Of a stretch of 64,000 nt of DNA, positions 17,126 to 26,697 are shown piece after piece. The notes below the pieces were generated by a model. That model was not told where the DNA came from and searched no databases. It worked only from the letters and a program-made list of their open reading frames with translations. The translations under genes and the position numbers were made by a program. Positions within the stretch are counted from its first letter, which is position 1. The number at the start of each line of letters is the position of its first letter. The stretch is from GWE2-42-39 sp963662895 (GTDB lineage: Bacteria; Bacteroidota; Bacteroidia; Bacteroidales; Prolixibacteraceae), in the NCBI GenBank assembly GCA_963662895.1, contig OY759981.1, positions 744,001 to 808,000 on the forward strand, given 5' to 3'.

Positions 17126-17824
17126 ATGGTACATATCTTTTTAGTTGAAGACGACCTCAGTTTCGGTGCGGTATTGAAATCGTATCTCGAACTGAACGAT
17201 TACCGGATTACCTGGATCGATGATGGTAAAAAAGCTATGTCCCGGTTTAGCAGGGACGAATATTCCATCTGTATTCTCGATGTTATGTTACCGAATATCG
17301 ACGGGTTTACCATAGGCCGTGAAATACGCAGCAGAGACAAGGAAATACCCATCATCTTTCTGACTGCAAAAAACATGAAGGAGGACATCCTGAAAGGTTA
17401 CCAGGCAGGGGCCGATGATTACATCACCAAACCTTTCGATACCGAAGTGCTGCTTCTAAAACTAAAAGCCATCCTGAAACGGCAGGGACGGATTGACGAA
17501 AAAATTCAGGATGAATTCAGGATCGGGCAATATAAGTTTAACTCAAAAATCAGGATCATTGAGAAACAGGGAGAACAGCAAAAACTGTCGCCCAGGGAAG
17601 CCGAACTTTTAAAAATGCTTTGCCTCAACAAAAACGAACTACTGCCACGCAAAGAAGCCCTGATAAAAATATGGGGCGATGATGGTTATTTCACTGCCCG
17701 CAGTATGGATGTATATATTACCAAACTCCGCAGATACCTTTCCGGCGATCCGGATATCGGGATTAAGAACATACACAGCAGTGGGTTTATGCTTGAGGTG
17801 AAAAGTATTGAACCTGCAAGCTAG
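17126..17824 (+). CDS. OmpR/PhoB-family response regulator
   Basis: A 232-residue DNA-binding response regulator. The receiver domain (about 1-120) contains the acidic pocket EDD near the N-terminus, the phosphoacceptor Asp in CILDVMLP near residue 51 and the conserved Lys in YITKPFD. A winged-helix output domain fills the C-terminal half (LSPREAELLKMLC, SMDVYITKLRRYL, IKNIHSSGFML). It follows the sensor kinase and is presumably phosphorylated by it. The sequence just before its start (CTTAGCGCATACTCTGCGC, then TTTGCGG) resembles a short motif that I recall recurring upstream of genes in Bacteroidota. It converges on the GH36 gene with 18 bp between the stops. Confidence 0.95.
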   Translation: MVHIFLVEDDLSFGAVLKSYLELNDYRITWIDDGKKAMSRFSRDEYSICILDVMLPNIDGFTIGREIRSRDKEIPIIFLTAKNMKEDILKGYQAGADDYITKPFDTEVLLLKLKAILKRQGRIDEKIQDEFRIGQYKFNSKIRIIEKQGEQQKLSPREAELLKMLCLNKNELLPRKEALIKIWGDDGYFTARSMDVYITKLRRYLSGDPDIGIKNIHSSGFMLEVKSIEPAS

Positions 17825-17842
17825 CTCAAGCTAAGAAAGGAC

Positions 17843-19891
17843 TTATTCTCCCATTTTGTACTTTAGTAATAAGGAACTACGAGGTTCGCTCAAAGTCAAA
17901 TTTAGTCCTGTTAATAATTCACTTCCTGTTCTCACCGAAATTTCTTTTGTATCGTAATTTTCGATTATATAACTTTTGTCCGGCAGAAGCCCTGATAGTT
18001 TCACAGTTATCGAACTGTCTTTGGAATTTTCCCGGCGAAAAGCCACAATAAAGCCACTGTTATCGGATGGACGATGTAACTGGTACGCCATCCAGATCTG
18101 GTCAGAGGTCATATCTTCGGCCGTTGTTAAAGGATAATAGTCTTCATAAAAGTAGGGCCTGACCTCGTTGAACTCTTTCTGGCAACGTTGCATCTCTGTA
18201 AAAGAAGAAGACCCATCAGTGATTTTCCAGTTATAAATGACAGAAGTCCCAAGGCTCGACCTGAATGTAAAACGGTCGTTTTTTTCGACCCCGGTACCGG
18301 TAAGGGGAAGAAAGAAATTCAGTCCGTACGTATGACATTGATATCCCACAGGCTCTCCATAACAATAGTCTGTTCTCCATAAAGGGGCACTTCTTTTTAT
18401 CGATTCGAAATCGATGCGCCTGCCTCCACTGGCACAATTATCGATAATGGCTTCCGGAAATCGTTTTAGCAAATAATCCCAAAAGGCGTACAATCCTTCA
18501 ATATGGCGTATTTCATGAATCCCCATACGTCCTGGTTCATCATTTTCCCGCCAGAAATTATCCACCCTCATATTGAAATCCTGACGATAATAGTCGATTC
18601 CGTTTTCTTCCATCATATCGCCAATAAATTTACAGAGCCAGTCCAGTGCCTCTTTGTTGCCCAGATCAAAAAGATAAGAATCGGTTCCCCCCGCATCCAG
18701 CATCCATTTATGTAAGGTTACTCCCCATTCTGATTCTTTAATAACACGTTCAGGCTCGAACCAAACCATGAATTTAGCCCCGGCTTCGTGCACAGCATCC
18801 GCAATAGGTTTCAATCCACCGGGAAAACGCTCTTTGTCAACTTCCCAGTTTCCCACCGTATTAGCCCAGTTCTTATTATGTGCAACATCGTTAGCTTTAA
18901 TATACCATCCGGCATCAAGCCAAAAGACTTCGGGTACCAGTTTAAAACGTTTATACCTGTTAATCAGGGCCAGGGCATAGTCGGTTGTCATACAGGTATA
19001 TTCGTTACACGGATAGGGGTCTCCATAATTAAAGCTGGTAGAAACCGGATATTTTGTAGGAACCCCGTTAATTTTATGCGTTTGGTGCTCTAACACAAAA
19101 CGGCGAAACTTATTATGCCCGACCATCCTGTCTTTTCCGTTCCAGAACAACAAACAGATACCTGGAGTGCGGATAGCTTCCTTCCTGTGCAGGTAGGTAT
19201 CAAGCCACTTCATCCCGGATGCCAATGAAACACTGCTGTTACCCGTCTTTTTAAAATCGGCAAACCATGTTCCCGACCATCCGACAGCTATCATAGCTCC
19301 CTGAGCGGAAGGTGATTCGATATTGAAGAAAGGAAATGCCGTATCAGATGAGCGGCCGCTTTGAGGTGAAAAGCTCGTCGTTTCTCCGGGAGCTAATATT
19401 TTCTTTCTGGGATGAAAATCTGTTTTCGAAACATGGGTTCCATCGGCATAATGAAGTGTTATATCTCCTGCTGAAGGGTAATGAAAATCCAGATCAACAA
19501 CTTTAACTTCTTTTATTACAGGGGAATCTTCGCCGGATGTATTGGTAAAATGCAGTACCCATTCTACAGCATTATAATCGGGGTATCCTTTTACATCACA
19601 AACCACTTTCATTCCTGTTTTCCTGTCGGTCCAGGAACAAGAGTAAACTGCTCCGGCTCCGGCATCTTTTGTTTTTTTGGAAGAAAAGTCCCATTTCTGA
19701 AGAAAATCTTTCGACCGCTTATTTCCATAAACAAATGAAAAGGGCGGATTTTTCCCTTTCTTAAAGTTGTCCTCAATCCACCTGACAATATCTACGGGCT
19801 TTTGAGTGAACTTATATTTTACCTGTCCGATACCAGGCATAGATAAGATTAAAGAGAACAGGACAATGAGTGCCAAATATTTTGTTTTCAT
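17843..19891 (-). CDS. GH36 alpha-galactosidase-like enzyme (copy 1)
   Basis: A 682-residue exported glycoside hydrolase of clan GH-D, family GH36 type. A Sec signal peptide ends near residue 22 (MPGIGQ). An N-terminal beta-supersandwich precedes the catalytic barrel. Barrel landmarks are VFWLDAGWY, VWFEPERV, YYRQDFN with the likely nucleophile Asp 438, DNCASGGRR and APLWRTDY with the likely acid/base Asp 508. It should remove alpha-linked galactose (or GalNAc) from a polysaccharide. It is the last gene of the polysaccharide locus, 17 bp after its paralogue. No lipobox is seen, so it is probably periplasmic. The exact sugar is inferred from family and context. Confidence 0.85.
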   Translation of the reverse strand: MKTKYLALIVLFSLILSMPGIGQVKYKFTQKPVDIVRWIEDNFKKGKNPPFSFVYGNKRSKDFLQKWDFSSKKTKDAGAGAVYSCSWTDRKTGMKVVCDVKGYPDYNAVEWVLHFTNTSGEDSPVIKEVKVVDLDFHYPSAGDITLHYADGTHVSKTDFHPRKKILAPGETTSFSPQSGRSSDTAFPFFNIESPSAQGAMIAVGWSGTWFADFKKTGNSSVSLASGMKWLDTYLHRKEAIRTPGICLLFWNGKDRMVGHNKFRRFVLEHQTHKINGVPTKYPVSTSFNYGDPYPCNEYTCMTTDYALALINRYKRFKLVPEVFWLDAGWYIKANDVAHNKNWANTVGNWEVDKERFPGGLKPIADAVHEAGAKFMVWFEPERVIKESEWGVTLHKWMLDAGGTDSYLFDLGNKEALDWLCKFIGDMMEENGIDYYRQDFNMRVDNFWRENDEPGRMGIHEIRHIEGLYAFWDYLLKRFPEAIIDNCASGGRRIDFESIKRSAPLWRTDYCYGEPVGYQCHTYGLNFFLPLTGTGVEKNDRFTFRSSLGTSVIYNWKITDGSSSFTEMQRCQKEFNEVRPYFYEDYYPLTTAEDMTSDQIWMAYQLHRPSDNSGFIVAFRRENSKDSSITVKLSGLLPDKSYIIENYDTKEISVRTGSELLTGLNLTLSEPRSSLLLKYKMGE

Positions 19892-19908
19892 AATTTCTCC
19901 AGGTTTTT

Positions 19909-21975
19909 TTAATCATAATGTAAAAGCAATGATCCCCGTGGCTGTTCAATATTCAAAATAAATCCCGACATAAGCTCTTTCCCTGTTTTGCTGAGGATTT
20001 CATTGTTGTCGTAATTACTGAGGGTATATGTTTTATCCGGGTTCAGTCCCGACAATTGCACGACAATCGAGTTATCGGGTGATTCTGAACGGCGGAAAGC
20101 AACAACAATACCGCTATCATCGGAAGGATGGTACATTTGATAGGCCAGCCATATATCATCGCAGGTAAGGTCTTCTGTGTCCGACAAAGGATAATAGTCT
20201 TCATAATAGTAAGGCCGAATTTCAGCATACTCCTTCAGGCAGTTCTGCATTTCAATAATCGACCAGTTTTTATTGGTAATTTTCCAGTTGTATATTAAGG
20301 CACTGCTTACACTCGACCGGAAAGAATATTTATCAGTTTGTAGTATCCCTGTACCATGCAAAGGCAGGAAGAAGTTTAGCCCGTAAGTATGGCACTGGTA
20401 TCCGTCAGGATCGTCGTAATGATAATAATCGCTGCGCCAAAGCGGGGCACTGCGCGATATGGTTTCCAGGTCGAGACGGCGACCGCCACTGGCACAATTA
20501 TCGATCAGCAAATCGGGAAATTCTTTCAGCAGGTAATCCCAAAATGCATACAAGCCTTCAATATGTCTGATTTCTTTTATTCCGGCGCGTCCGGGCTCAT
20601 CATTTGCTTTCCAGTAAATATCCGGTTGCATATTAAAATCCTGACGATAATAATCAATTCCGTTTTCACGTATCATCCGGGCGATGTATTTACTTAGCCA
20701 CACTCTGGCCTCCTCATTTCCCAAATCAAACAAAAGGTAGGTATCCTTGTTGCTGTCCGGGATATCGAGCATCCAACCGGGGTGTTCTTCAGCCCATTGT
20801 GTTCCGCGAATAACACGTTCGGGCTCGAACCATACCATAAATTTGGCGCCCGCCTTATGCGCTTCGTCGGATATTGGCTTCAATCCATCAGGAAAACGTT
20901 CTTTATCTACCGTCCAGTTGCCAACGGTATTGGCCCATGTTTTCCCATGTTCGTAATCGGATGCCCCTGTGTACCAGCCGGCATCGAGCCAGTAAACTTC
21001 CGGTATCAGCCCGAATTGTGTGTACCTGTGTATCATAGCTATCGCATAATCTGCCGTCAGGCATGAATACTCTGTACACGGAGCCGGGTCACGGTAATTA
21101 AAGCCGCTGGAAAGCGGATATTTTGCAAATTTTCCGTTTATTTTCCTGCTTTGATGCGCCAACACAAAACGGCGGAATTTGTTATGCCCCGCCATACGGT
21201 CTTTGTCATTCCAGAAAAGCAGGGCTACGCTTGGTGTACGTATCGATTCGCCTGCTTTCAGATAACTCCCGAAATACTTCATTCCAGACTTTACTGAGAA
21301 TGTATCATCATCTTTCTTTACAAAATCGGCAAGCCATGTACCTGACCATCCGATGGCGAACACTACTCCCTGATTGGCAGGAGATTCAATATTAAAAAAG
21401 GGAAAAGCATCTTCTGAAGAGCGCCCGCCTTTCGGCGTAACCTGGTAACTCTCTCCAATATTCATTATCCGGGTCCACGGATGGAAGTCTCTCTTTGAGA
21501 TATGATTCCCCTCGATAGAATGTAATCTGAATTCACCGGCTACTTCATATTGCAGATCAATATCAATTGCTTTTACTTCGTTGAGTGTTTTTGAGTTCTC
21601 AGTTCCCGTATTTGTAAAATGGAGTACCCATTTCACGGCATCGAAATCGGTATATCCCTCCACATCACATTCAATCTTCAGTCCTGATTTCCCGCTTTCA
21701 TAAGAAAAACGGTATTTAATGACATTAGGCTCATTACTTTCCAATATTTTTGATGCATAATTCCATGTCCCTATAAGATCATCAGAATGCTTCCCATCAT
21801 ATACAAAAGAAAACGGAGGTGTCTTCCCTTTTGCAAAGGTTTCTTTTATCCACTGTGAAATTTCCAGGGGCTTTGTTGCTATCCTTGTTTGACACCTGGC
21901 ATTTGCAACAATAGTGGACGAGGCTGTTAATAGCAATAAACAGAGTAACTTCAATCCGTGTAATGATGTATTCAT
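19909..21975 (-). CDS. GH36 alpha-galactosidase-like enzyme (copy 2)
   Basis: A roughly 688-residue paralogue of the downstream GH36 gene, alike in domain order and in nearly all active-site blocks: VYWLDAGWY, VWFEPERV, YYRQDFNM with the nucleophile Asp, DNCASGGRR and APLWRSDY with the acid/base Asp. Small differences near the active site (for example WRSDYYHYDDPDG against WRTDYCYGEPVG) suggest different linkage or substituent preference. The ATG opening MNTSLHGLKLL begins a clear signal peptide. Longer versions overlap the end of the upstream gene and delay the signal, so I rejected them. The tandem pair probably arose by duplication within the locus. Confidence 0.85.
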   Translation of the reverse strand: MNTSLHGLKLLCLLLLTASSTIVANARCQTRIATKPLEISQWIKETFAKGKTPPFSFVYDGKHSDDLIGTWNYASKILESNEPNVIKYRFSYESGKSGLKIECDVEGYTDFDAVKWVLHFTNTGTENSKTLNEVKAIDIDLQYEVAGEFRLHSIEGNHISKRDFHPWTRIMNIGESYQVTPKGGRSSEDAFPFFNIESPANQGVVFAIGWSGTWLADFVKKDDDTFSVKSGMKYFGSYLKAGESIRTPSVALLFWNDKDRMAGHNKFRRFVLAHQSRKINGKFAKYPLSSGFNYRDPAPCTEYSCLTADYAIAMIHRYTQFGLIPEVYWLDAGWYTGASDYEHGKTWANTVGNWTVDKERFPDGLKPISDEAHKAGAKFMVWFEPERVIRGTQWAEEHPGWMLDIPDSNKDTYLLFDLGNEEARVWLSKYIARMIRENGIDYYRQDFNMQPDIYWKANDEPGRAGIKEIRHIEGLYAFWDYLLKEFPDLLIDNCASGGRRLDLETISRSAPLWRSDYYHYDDPDGYQCHTYGLNFFLPLHGTGILQTDKYSFRSSVSSALIYNWKITNKNWSIIEMQNCLKEYAEIRPYYYEDYYPLSDTEDLTCDDIWLAYQMYHPSDDSGIVVAFRRSESPDNSIVVQLSGLNPDKTYTLSNYDNNEILSKTGKELMSGFILNIEQPRGSLLLHYD

Positions 21976-22027
21976 ATTATTCCGTTTATCTCCCTGCTTT
22001 GCTAATTGTCTGTATTTCATATAGCTT

Positions 22028-23536
22028 CTATTTCTGTTGGCAAAGAACAACAGTATTCGGTCCTAAATCGACACAAATTCTATTGTTATCCGCAACAATG
22101 TCCTCCCGGGACATAATCATACTATCATCTTCGGGCAGTGTCTCTTCTTCATATCTGTAAATATCAAAAACACCTTTTGCCAGTGGATTATTAACTGCCA
22201 CCGATTTCATCGAACCTGTTGCATTGGCAAAAACATAGGTCCATTTCCCGTCATTATTTTTAAATGCAGAACCGATGGAAAAGCTATCGTTCAAGTCTAT
22301 CGGATATATTTCAGCTCCTGGTTTGAGAAATCGTGTCAACAAGGAATACGAATAATATTGAGGGCGTACTTCATAATCCTTTTTAATATTACCGTACGTG
22401 GAATCAGTACGATATGCTTCTTTTATGTATTTCCACAATCCGAGTTGCTGCATTTGCAGATAATCAGCATCTTTCCCGTAATATTGGTCTATCAGGCTCC
22501 AGTAGCTCACACCTGCAGCTCCGGCATTTAAAAAATTAAGCACCAACCGGGTCATCAGCACGCCACGGGCATAAAGGTCTATATCTTTTTGCCTTGTAGC
22601 ACCTACACATTGGTTCGAACCGAATTCACCAACCAGGTGTTTTTTGCCAGCCCTGGCAGCTATATCCACATTGGTTTTCTCCCAGTTAAAAATGGAATCA
22701 TTCGGTACATTATACCCGAAAATGTAGGTATGTGAATTAAAAATATCTGCTACATCTGACAGGTTTTCAGCGCAGTCAGCCAAATAAAATGTTCTTGTAT
22801 CGGTATTATCCGACAGGTTGAACCTTACCTTTTCCCTTATCCCGTCTTTTTTGAAGCGGGCATCCAGTATCTTCGCCATTTTAATATATTCGGGAGATGT
22901 AAGCAAGGGGCCACCGTCAGGCTCATTCATTGGTGTAATTTCGTTTACACATGTGTATTTTTTGTTATCGATAAGATACTTAATCAGTGTTGAGAAATTT
23001 TCTGCCCACTCATCGTAATCTGCCGGACCTGTTATCCACACTCCCTTCTTTTCCGGGTCTGCCATAAAGCAGGTTTTCACATGAGAATATTTTTCATCCA
23101 GCAATGATACACCAGCCGGACACCCCCAGAGGACTATGCATACATCCAGATTCTGCTCCTGTGCCAAATCGAGCACTTTATACAACGATTGCATTTCCTG
23201 CGACTCAAATGTGAATTTATCCGGATTCGTACTATGGGGATTATTGTTGTCGTTAACCGGTTCATACCACTGTGGCAATACCATTACCCGAAATTTTTGC
23301 AGTCCCATAGCTTCTACCCTATTTATAACATACTGCCAGTCCGATTCTTTAGAACCATCATGACGGGTAAGGTTCTGGGAAAAGAAGTGGGGGTCGAGTT
23401 CTGCCCCAAAAGCTTCCAGTTTTATCCCGGTCGGTTCCCCGACAAAAACGTCCGTATATTCTTTTTTTATGTTGCACGAACTTATTACAGTCAGCAGTAA
23501 AAGACTGAAAGAATAAAAGATGATTTTAGTTGTCAT
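22028..23536 (-). CDS. Clan GH-A glycoside hydrolase, lipoprotein
   Basis: A 502-residue (beta/alpha)8-barrel hydrolase. The signal ends in a lipobox (VISSC, Cys 21), indicating membrane anchoring. The catalytic glutamates fit the clan GH-A arrangement: acid/base in TPMNEPDG (Glu 205) and nucleophile in LVGEFGS (Glu 304). An all-beta C-terminal domain follows, as in GH30 and GH39 enzymes. The N-terminal AFGAELDPHFFSQN and FRVMVLPQWYEP do not let me name the family with confidence; GH30-like, GH39-like and GH5-like remain open. Its start overlaps the end of the GH2 gene by 11 bp, which implies translational coupling. Confidence 0.75.
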   Translation of the reverse strand: MTTKIIFYSFSLLLLTVISSCNIKKEYTDVFVGEPTGIKLEAFGAELDPHFFSQNLTRHDGSKESDWQYVINRVEAMGLQKFRVMVLPQWYEPVNDNNNPHSTNPDKFTFESQEMQSLYKVLDLAQEQNLDVCIVLWGCPAGVSLLDEKYSHVKTCFMADPEKKGVWITGPADYDEWAENFSTLIKYLIDNKKYTCVNEITPMNEPDGGPLLTSPEYIKMAKILDARFKKDGIREKVRFNLSDNTDTRTFYLADCAENLSDVADIFNSHTYIFGYNVPNDSIFNWEKTNVDIAARAGKKHLVGEFGSNQCVGATRQKDIDLYARGVLMTRLVLNFLNAGAAGVSYWSLIDQYYGKDADYLQMQQLGLWKYIKEAYRTDSTYGNIKKDYEVRPQYYSYSLLTRFLKPGAEIYPIDLNDSFSIGSAFKNNDGKWTYVFANATGSMKSVAVNNPLAKGVFDIYRYEEETLPEDDSMIMSREDIVADNNRICVDLGPNTVVLCQQK

Positions 23537-25931
23537 GGGTTTGTAATTTTGTTTTCTTTAATAACTCTTTGTATTCATTTAGTTTGAATGGAGGTTTACC
23601 GTACAGGTAGTGATTGGAGTAATCCTTTCCATCTATTTTGCACCTGATAAGCAACATACCCTGTCCGTCCATTTCCGGAAGAGAGGATATTAGTGTCTGT
23701 CCGTTAGCTTCCACCGAAAAATTACCTTTATAAATGTTTTTTCCTGTGCCCACATCTGTAACCTCAACACTGCCCTTCGATGGTTCCCGGGTATCGTTAA
23801 CTACCACTAACGGATATTTCCCGTTTTGAGCATCATTTATAAATACACATACATTTTGTTGAACATTCTTCAGAAAATAAAAGGCTAGTTTTTTTGAATT
23901 ATAATAATCGGTGACAGCATCTGAAAGCACCGGCCATCCATCGCGGATATTCCACCAAATAATACCGGACCTTTCAGGTTTATCACCTCTCCACATTTCT
24001 ACAAAATATTTCATTGCTTCGGCCTGAACAGATTGTGATGCCATAATGAAATCATCCAAATTTTCAGGTACCGAACCGAACAATATTTTTATCTGCTTTG
24101 TCATTAAATCGTTACGGCCACCCTGTTTCGGGGCATAAGGAAAAACCCTTACAGCTTTTGTCATCCACTCATCGTTCCATAAACCGACTTTCCCATTGAG
24201 CCAGGGATTTACCGATTCTTTGGTGAACATTTTTTCCAGGCTGGTTTTGTTAGGACACCCATGGTAACCTATTTCACTTACAAAACGGGCTTTAGCCTTT
24301 GTGTAAAAGTCATCTTTATAATAACCTCTTGGTCCCCAAAGATGGTTCTCCGGAAGCAAATCGTCATGGCTGCCTCTTTCATAGACTGCCTGACTGTAGT
24401 ATGGGGAACTCGGCAAAAAAGGTCTGGTAGGATCCATCTCATAAATCACCTGGGGCAATACTTTCCGGCTGATAATATCCTTATTGGGATTTATATTAAA
24501 GTTGATGAGAGTCCAGCGCAAGGCAATATCGTCTTCATTATTTCCCGACCACAGCGCCAGAGACGGATGATTTCGCAGTTTTGTAACTACAGCTATCGAC
24601 TCTTGTTCGATGGCTTTTGCAAAATCTTCTCTTTGAGGATAAAAAGTACACCCCATGGCAAAATCCTGCCATACCATTATTCCGTTTTCGTCACACAAAT
24701 CGAAGAAACGATGGTCTTCATACACATTTCCGCCCCAGCACCTTATCATATTACAGTTGGTTTCCACGACCAACTTTACGGCGTCGTCGAGCAATGACGC
24801 ATCCCTGCTGTGCAGGGCGTCAAGAGGCACCCAGTTGGTACCCCGGATAAACACCCTCTCTCCATTCACTACAAAGCAGAAGTGTCCGGGGTTGTCCGGC
24901 ATATCGTTGATATCGGTCATATCTAACTGCACCGTACGTATACCCACTTTACATGAATATGCAGAAAGTTCTTCACCTCCTTCTGCTATCAGTTTTACCC
25001 CGGCATCATACAATGCAGGTTCTCCATATCCACGTGGCCACCAAAAATCAACATTATCAAGATCTATTATGTAACGGAAGGCATGTGATGTTATCAATAC
25101 ATTGCCTTCATGTACAACCTTACCTTTCCTTTTAAGTGTAATCTTTGCATTGGTTTTATCCAGTTTATCAAATGGGATTGCCAGTTGCATATCAACAAAA
25201 AGCCGTGCTGTATTGGCTTTCAAATCAATGTTTGAGGTCATCCAGTGGGTATTTACAATATGAGTATCGTTTATCACCCTTAATTCCACGTCGCGCCACA
25301 GGCCTGCACTCACCAGACGGGGCATTATATCCCAGCCATACGAGTGGGGGGCTTTACGGATATAAACAGATTCGCTTGCGGCAAAATTGCCTATGCTGAA
25401 AGTACCCAACATGTATTTTTGTGCCTCCAGTACCGCAGAGCGAATAATTACCTGTAAAGTATTTCCGGTGTCCTTCGACAACGATTCTGTTATATCGAAA
25501 GTATGCTCTATAAACATATTGCTGACTGAACCGAGGTGCTTCCCGTTCAGCCATATTTCCGCAAGGCAGTCGATCCCTCCAAAAAACAGTTGAACCTGTT
25601 CATCTTTTCTTACTTGCGGAGACTTAAACTTTTTTGTATAACACCATTGATAGCCTTCATACTTACGCAAATCATATACATTATTCCCAATCATGGGATC
25701 ATCGATCAGGCCGGCCTTTAGCAAATCCAACTCTACATTTCCAGGCACTGTTGCTTCAATTTGCTGAACGCTTACATTTGCTAATTCATGAGGGCTGGTA
25801 ACGGCATGCTTCGGCTGGGGAAAGAATTTTAAGTCCCAACTCCCGTTCATCGGAATATTCTCAGATGTCGCCCTAAACGGGAATAATCCGGACAGAAGCA
25901 AAAACAGGCTTAATTTTATGTAACTTTTCAT
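23526..25931 (-). CDS. GH2 beta-mannosidase-like enzyme
   Basis: An 801-residue exported GH2 enzyme. After a signal peptide (to about residue 22) come the sugar-binding jelly roll (PMNGSWDLKFFPQP, DCLAEIWLNGKHLG), the immunoglobulin-like domain and the TIM barrel. The acid/base lies in LWSGNNED (Glu 466) and the nucleophile in FVSEIGYHG (Glu 552). The SGNNE and SEIG contexts are those of beta-mannosidases and related exo-beta-glycosidases rather than beta-galactosidases. Length is near the family norm. In the locus it would release mannose from the ends of oligosaccharides made by the GH5 enzyme. Exo-beta-glucosaminidase-like activity is an alternative. Confidence 0.85.
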   Translation of the reverse strand: MKSYIKLSLFLLLSGLFPFRATSENIPMNGSWDLKFFPQPKHAVTSPHELANVSVQQIEATVPGNVELDLLKAGLIDDPMIGNNVYDLRKYEGYQWCYTKKFKSPQVRKDEQVQLFFGGIDCLAEIWLNGKHLGSVSNMFIEHTFDITESLSKDTGNTLQVIIRSAVLEAQKYMLGTFSIGNFAASESVYIRKAPHSYGWDIMPRLVSAGLWRDVELRVINDTHIVNTHWMTSNIDLKANTARLFVDMQLAIPFDKLDKTNAKITLKRKGKVVHEGNVLITSHAFRYIIDLDNVDFWWPRGYGEPALYDAGVKLIAEGGEELSAYSCKVGIRTVQLDMTDINDMPDNPGHFCFVVNGERVFIRGTNWVPLDALHSRDASLLDDAVKLVVETNCNMIRCWGGNVYEDHRFFDLCDENGIMVWQDFAMGCTFYPQREDFAKAIEQESIAVVTKLRNHPSLALWSGNNEDDIALRWTLINFNINPNKDIISRKVLPQVIYEMDPTRPFLPSSPYYSQAVYERGSHDDLLPENHLWGPRGYYKDDFYTKAKARFVSEIGYHGCPNKTSLEKMFTKESVNPWLNGKVGLWNDEWMTKAVRVFPYAPKQGGRNDLMTKQIKILFGSVPENLDDFIMASQSVQAEAMKYFVEMWRGDKPERSGIIWWNIRDGWPVLSDAVTDYYNSKKLAFYFLKNVQQNVCVFINDAQNGKYPLVVVNDTREPSKGSVEVTDVGTGKNIYKGNFSVEANGQTLISSLPEMDGQGMLLIRCKIDGKDYSNHYLYGKPPFKLNEYKELLKKTKLQTHDN

Positions 25932-25962
25932 ATTCAGTTATTTTATAATACTTTATTTGAGA

Positions 25963-26607
25963 TCAAGAGTTTTTGTAAAGTAAATTATCGGCATCCGATA
26001 TATTAAAATCATATTTAAACCAGGCCACACCATCAAAAGATGCCAGCTCTGTACCCGACCATTCCTGTGGCTGAGCCATAAATTTCCACGATTCAAAGTT
26101 ATGTGATGGATTATACCATTGCTTTTCCATTCCAACATCGTTGGCAACAGTATCAATAAATGCATTCCTGTTATCTTCGTTTTTTTTCAATACACTTTCA
26201 ACGCCATATATCTCAGCATCTTTATACCTTACCAGAAAGTGCTCAGGAAGGTTTTTAAAGGTATCCATACTTATCCATGTTTCGATATCGGTACCTCCCC
26301 ACGAAGAATTTATTATCCCGACAGGAATACCTGTTTCTTTATATACCTTTCTTGCAAAAAAGTATGCAACAGCAGAAAAATCTGAAACTGTTTCAGGAGA
26401 ACAGATATCCCATTTACCTTCAACATCAACCCCTGCATTTGCCGATAAATCAGGCTTGACGTTAAACATACGGATCTTAGGATAATTAGCATTACTCTCT
26501 TCATTTTTGTAATTATACACTTGTCCTCCGGCACCATTGATGGTCATTGCCATATTAGACTGCCCTGAGCATAGCCAGACTTCACCGAATATAGCTATCC
26601 ATTTCAT
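25963..26607 (-). pseudogene. Truncated sialate O-acetylesterase, both ends missing
   Basis: The 214-residue frame contains GEVWLCSGQSNMAM with the nucleophile Ser, INSSWGGTDIETW and part of the inserted sugar-binding domain (SFDGVAWFKYDFNI). It opens abruptly five residues before GEVWLC, without signal peptide or N-terminal beta-domain, and stops inside the inserted domain. The Asn block (WYQGESN type) and the catalytic His block are absent. Homologues have about 470-650 residues, so this is a decayed gene rather than a short family member. The intact parent would have deacetylated the polysaccharide. It still sits in register between GH5 and GH2, 31 bp before the latter. Confidence 0.8.
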
Positions 26608-26697
26608 TGTTCCTTACTTAAAATAATGAGAGTATTAAAACTTTATTGTCTGTAAAAAAATATAATTCTGAGAATCGTCTTTAATGACCACCAGGAA

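Noticed and set aside
24261..24797. A 178-codon plus-strand frame within the GH2 region
   Set aside because: It is antisense to the GH2 catalytic domain, where the minus-strand frame carries both catalytic glutamates.
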